10,773 nt of DNA from Ophiosphaerella korrae. Taxonomy: Eukaryota; Ascomycota; Dothideomycetes; Pleosporales; Phaeosphaeriaceae. The translations under genes were made by a program, and so were the position numbers. The notes beneath the pieces are model-generated. The model had not been told where the DNA came from, made no database searches, and saw only the letters and a program-made list of their open reading frames with translations. The number at the start of each line of letters is the position of its first letter. The stretch's first letter is position 1. Below are positions 8,553 to 10,773 of the stretch, piece by piece. The stretch covers positions 1-10,773 of the forward strand of contig JALNQF010000927.1 of assembly GCA_028456385.1 (NCBI GenBank), in the 5' to 3' direction.

Positions 8553-9500
8553 TTAGAAGCTAATAACGTTCCTAATATCTACGCTAATAAACTAGTTTAA
8601 CTTAAACTAAAGAGCTTAGTAATAGTAGAAGAAGTAGCTACCTATAAGCTTATAATAGAGAAATACTAGGCTATAAAAGATACCTAGGTATTACAAATAG
8701 TATACCTTAGAGCTCTAAGTACCTAGGTAAATACTATAGTTAATTTAAGCTATCTAGTAATAGCTAAGATAACTCTACTTATAAATAATAAAGCTATGTT
8801 ATAAAAGCTTATCTAAATACTAAAGAGCTTACTAGCCTTATCTAATACTAGTACTAGTAATTTTATCTAAGCTTAATACTAAGCTTATCTATAAAAGGCT
8901 TACTAAGGACGCTAATTACTAGAGCTCTAGTATAATAAGTAGCTACGCCTATATTAGTGTATAATTACGTATAATATTATAGAGGTAATAGGTAAGCTTA
9001 TAGTATAAGATTTCCTAGAAGTATTAACGCTAAAGCTAGCTCTAGACTAAGCTTAGATAATAAGCTAATTAGTAATCTAGAGCTTAGTTCTTAGCTTAAA
9101 GGTACTTACGCTAAGGTAAATTAGTAGTATCTACTTAGCTCTATTATAAGAGTATAAGCTCTAAACTACTAATTAAAGAGCTAGCGTATTTATAATATTT
9201 AGAAGATCTAAGCTATAAGTATTAAGTTCTAACTTAAAATATAACTACTTATATAGCTAAGCTTACTACTAGAAGCTATAAGATTATAGATAGATATAAG
9301 TAGTACTTATAGGTAGTCTATTTAAAATAGACGATAATAGAAAAGTAAAAATATAGGCTTATTTAGATAAGCTACGCTTTATAGTAGTTAAAACCCTAGT
9401 AACTTAAAAGTAAGCTAGTCCCTTTTAGGAACTAGTTAAAGCTAGCTTAGAGTTAGTTAAATTAAAGGCTCTAGCCTATCTAGGCTAGCTAAATATAGTA
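8553..9500 (+). pseudogene. Copia gag remnant
   Basis: This would have encoded the capsid-like Gag. In the mod-0 frame, 8634-9060 reads as a fairly continuous polypeptide. A decayed Y-x-A-Y-L segment occurs near 8877-8892, then Y-N-K-stop-L-R-L-Y near 8925-8950. It continues with T-Y-N-I-I-E-V-I-G-K, D-F-L-E-V-L-T-L-K-L-A-L-D near 9020-9050. This matches the recurring fungal copia Gag pattern (W-Y-x-x-W-x-x-x-Y-x-x-A, E-V-x-G-x-L-A, D-F-L-x-A-V, A-P-x-W). The motif recognition is from memory of the family and not from a search. I could not find a convincing CCHC knuckle; a candidate region at 9348-9380 lacks a plausible first Cys. The start codon cannot be placed. Confidence 0.6.
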
Positions 9501-9572
9501 CTTATTAACCTAAGTATATTTATTAACCTAGGTACGCTTATTAACTTAAGTAAACTTATTAAGCTTACTCCT
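9501..9572 (+). repeat. 18-bp in-frame tandem repeat in copia gag-protease linker
   Basis: Four consecutive 18-base units at 9501, 9519, 9537 and 9555 begin with cttatta or tttatta and are in frame with the polyprotein. They encode a decayed hexapeptide: L-I-N-L-S-I, F-I-N-L-G-T, L-I-N-L-S-K, and a diverged fourth L-I-K-L-T-P. Allowing for RIP, the Ile and Leu positions could originally have been Thr and Pro, which would make a proline-rich linker. That last step is inference. Confidence 0.8.
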
Positions 9573-10040
9573 AGAGCCTACTTAACGCTAGATTTTAATA
9601 CTTACTTACTTTCTAAAAGTACTATACTTAATAATAAAGCTACTCTCTACTTAGTTAACTTAATAAGTTTTATAAAACTAAGCTCTTTTATAAGAGTAAA
9701 AAGTATAAGCTATATAGAAGTAAGTATATAAACGTTTCTAATACTTAGTAAAAGTACTTAAATTTTTAAAAATACTCTAAATAGTACTTATAGTAAGTAT
9801 ATAGAGAATCTTATACTTTATAAAGTAGTAGTAGTTAAAGGATTTTATATTAATATAGTATCTAAAGCTTAATTATAGTAAGCTAGAGCCTAGTATTAAG
9901 GTTTTAACGTAACTCTAAGAGTAAGAACACTAGTAGAGAGTATTATACTAGCGACGCTAATACGTAAATATAACCTTACTTTTATTAAATATAAGCCTAT
10001 TACGTTTTATCTAACTATTATAAGTATAACTTAAAGTAAC
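9573..10040 (+). pseudogene. Copia protease remnant
   Basis: This is the retropepsin that processes the copia polyprotein. A candidate active-site Asp codon is at 9591-9593 in Y-L-T-L-D-F-N-T-Y. The region that follows ends with V-V-V-V-K-G-F-Y-I-N-I-V-S near 9828-9866. That corresponds to the well-known end of copia proteases, a V-x-x-V-P-G-F-x-x-N-L-V-S stretch, here with Pro apparently lost or mutated. A further Y-N-L-T-F-I-K-Y segment lies near 9970-9993. The frame is the same as gag and integrase. The catalytic triad itself is not clear after RIP. Confidence 0.7.
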
Positions 10041-10438
10041 TAGTAGCTTAACTTATAGTATATAACGCCTAGAAGTAACTTAGAAGAGCTCTAGTATACT
10101 AGAGCTAGTTATCTTAGACTAGAAGTACTATAAGCGCTAGTAATAAGCGTAAGAAATATACGTATTAATAAGATAGCGCGTATTAAGTATAAGTATTACT
10201 TAATAGTGTACGCTAAGTAAGTTATCTTAAGATAACTTAAAGAAAAAGCTTTACGCCTATACTAGTAAGTAGCGTAAAACCTATTTAATATACCTACTAG
10301 TTACTTTAGAAAAGTTTAGACTATACTACTTAAGTATAAGTATAGTAGTAAGCTCTATACTTACTTATTATAAAGTAAATTTCTCTAAAAAATAATAAAA
10401 GTATTTAAAAGCTTTATAAAGCTACTATAGACGCGCTA
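10041..10438 (+). pseudogene. Copia integrase remnant, truncated
   Basis: This is the N-terminal part of copia integrase. The HHCC zinc-binding module is decayed: a stop-Y pair at about 10059-10064 sits where W-H is expected. The CxxC pair now reads Y-K-Y-Y at 10188-10199, both Cys having become Tyr. A-K-stop-V-I and R-x-L follow, then V-A-stop-N-L-F-N-I at 10269-10292, which fits the W-D-L-x-D strand carrying the first catalytic Asp. Trp is now a stop and Asp (10278-10280) is Asn. The core continues with T-I-L-L-K-Y-K-Y-S-S-K-L-Y-T-Y and I-I-K-V-F-K-S-F-I-K. It ends at 10438 where LTR-A starts, so the second Asp and the Glu are absent. Confidence 0.82.
10218..10239. repeat. 22-bp perfect palindrome in copia integrase
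   Basis: The ten bases at 10219-10228 (aagttatctt) are followed at once by their exact reverse complement, and one more pair extends it to 10218-10239. It lies within decayed coding sequence downstream of the CxxC, so a regulatory role is unlikely. Part of the half-site also occurs at 71-80 in the inverted-repeat arm, which may be chance. Confidence 0.6.
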
Positions 10439-10773
10439 TATAATAGGCCTCCTATTATTAACTATAAGTACTTATCTTTAAAGGTTAGTAGATTAAGAAG
10501 TAATAGTAAAAGCTTATATTAGGATCTATAATAACTATAAATAATAGAAGATATTTTATAACTATCTTATATTAGCGTTCTATAGTTAAAGGATTAAATT
10601 ACTAATAGTATCCTAATAATATATATTACTACTAACTATATACCTAGGCTTCTTAGCTAGCTTTATACTTTATATTTACTAAGATTATAAATTACGAATT
10701 TATTACGTACTTAGCTTTATACTTTATATTTACTAAGATTATAAATTATAAATTTATTACGTATCTCTATTAT
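10439..10773 (+). repeat. LTR-A copy 3, complete 5' end, runs off window
   Basis: It starts with tataataggcctcctatta, matching the - strand copy that begins at 6329, and interrupts the copia integrase. Two 54-base tandem units begin at 10661 and 10715. The first 20 bases form an imperfect hairpin, with ataatagg and cctattat eight-base arms. The sequence ends before the 3' part of the LTR, so it is unknown whether this is a solo LTR, the 5' end of a gypsy element inserted in the copia element, or a recombination joint. No target-site duplication can be checked. Confidence 0.8.

Larger units (their letters stand above)
8553..10438 (+). mobile_element. Ty1/copia retrotransposon remnant, 3'-truncated
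   Basis: A Ty1/copia-type element is legible in the order gag, protease, integrase, all in a single frame (mod 3 = 0) across about 1.9 kb with no net frameshift. Integrase directly after protease, before any RT, is diagnostic of copia. RT and RNase H are missing because LTR-A begins at 10439 inside the integrase. RIP has made many stops but fewer AT-rich runs than in the chromovirus, and several CG and GC steps remain, implying that the original element was more GC-rich. No flanking LTR could be proved. Confidence 0.85.
1..10773. other. RIP-saturated AT-rich repeat island
   Basis: The whole window is almost devoid of CA and TG. By eye I find CA only near 2111, 2361, 2806, 3209, 3296, 6023, 6190, 6246, 8694 and 9928 and perhaps one more, and TG only near 126, 590, 2274, 8797, 8958 and 10207. 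CG is retained in many places, so the loss is specific to CpA/TpG and is not decay of methylated CpG. TA is correspondingly abundant. This is the known signature of repeat-induced point mutation in Pezizomycotina, which mutates duplicated DNA before meiosis. In decoded protein domains the changes are the expected ones: Cys to Tyr, Gly to Ser or Arg, His to Tyr, Asp to Asn, and Gln or Trp to stop. The counts are visual and may be off by a few. Confidence 0.96.

Noticed and set aside
9345..9385. Zinc knuckle in copia gag
   Set aside because: The frame reads K-I-stop-A-Y-L-D-K-L; a first Cys cannot be derived by RIP from the ATA codon present, so the motif is not supported.
1..10773. tRNA, rRNA or other structural RNA genes
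   Set aside because: No conserved tRNA arm or rRNA core sequence was recognisable on either strand. Such genes would also contain CA and TG steps missing here.
1..10773. A novel functional multi-gene system
   Set aside because: Every coding region recognised is a mutated retroelement fragment with many stops and lost catalytic residues. Nothing suggests an intact operon or selected gene.

Overview
The window is heterochromatin-like repeat DNA from a filamentous ascomycete (Pezizomycotina), saturated with repeat-induced point mutation (RIP). Reading both strands by eye I find only about 11 CA and 6 TG dinucleotides in 10.8 kb, while TA is very abundant and CG survives in many places. That is the footprint of CpA-to-TpA conversion on both strands. 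Every old coding region is broken by TAA and TAG codons made from Gln and Trp codons, and no intact gene remains. The species cannot be named from this window.

Layout, left to right. 1-95 is one arm of an inverted repeat whose partner is 7644-7738. 96-487 is a truncated copy of a repeat called LTR-A here, probably the long terminal repeat of a Ty3/gypsy element; it holds a 55-bp minisatellite. 488 to about 5376 is the interior of a Ty3/gypsy chromovirus on the + strand. It is recognisable in order as a gag zinc knuckle, protease, reverse transcriptase, RNase H, integrase and a C-terminal chromodomain. About 5377-5978 is unassigned and contains, at 5850-5978, a weak resemblance to a transposase helix-turn-helix. 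5979-6329 is a second LTR-A copy on the - strand. 6328-7643 is an inverted second copy of the chromovirus RNase H-integrase segment (- strand). 7644-8552 is a non-coding stretch with hairpins and short repeats, possibly the LTR and leader of the next element. 8553-10438 is the 5' two thirds of a Ty1/copia element on the + strand (gag, protease, first part of integrase), all in one frame. It is cut off by a third LTR-A copy (+ strand) that starts at 10439 and runs off the window.

The pieces do not work together as a pathway. This is a nested graveyard of retrotransposons: two class I families, repeated insertion of one LTR family, rearrangement that left two pol fragments in inverted orientation, and RIP over all of it. 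I found no evidence of an undescribed functional system. The most useful points are the near-complete RIP, the inverted duplicated architecture with sharply defined arm ends, LTR minisatellite copy-number variation, an in-frame hexapeptide repeat in the copia gag, and the unassigned 5377-5978 block.
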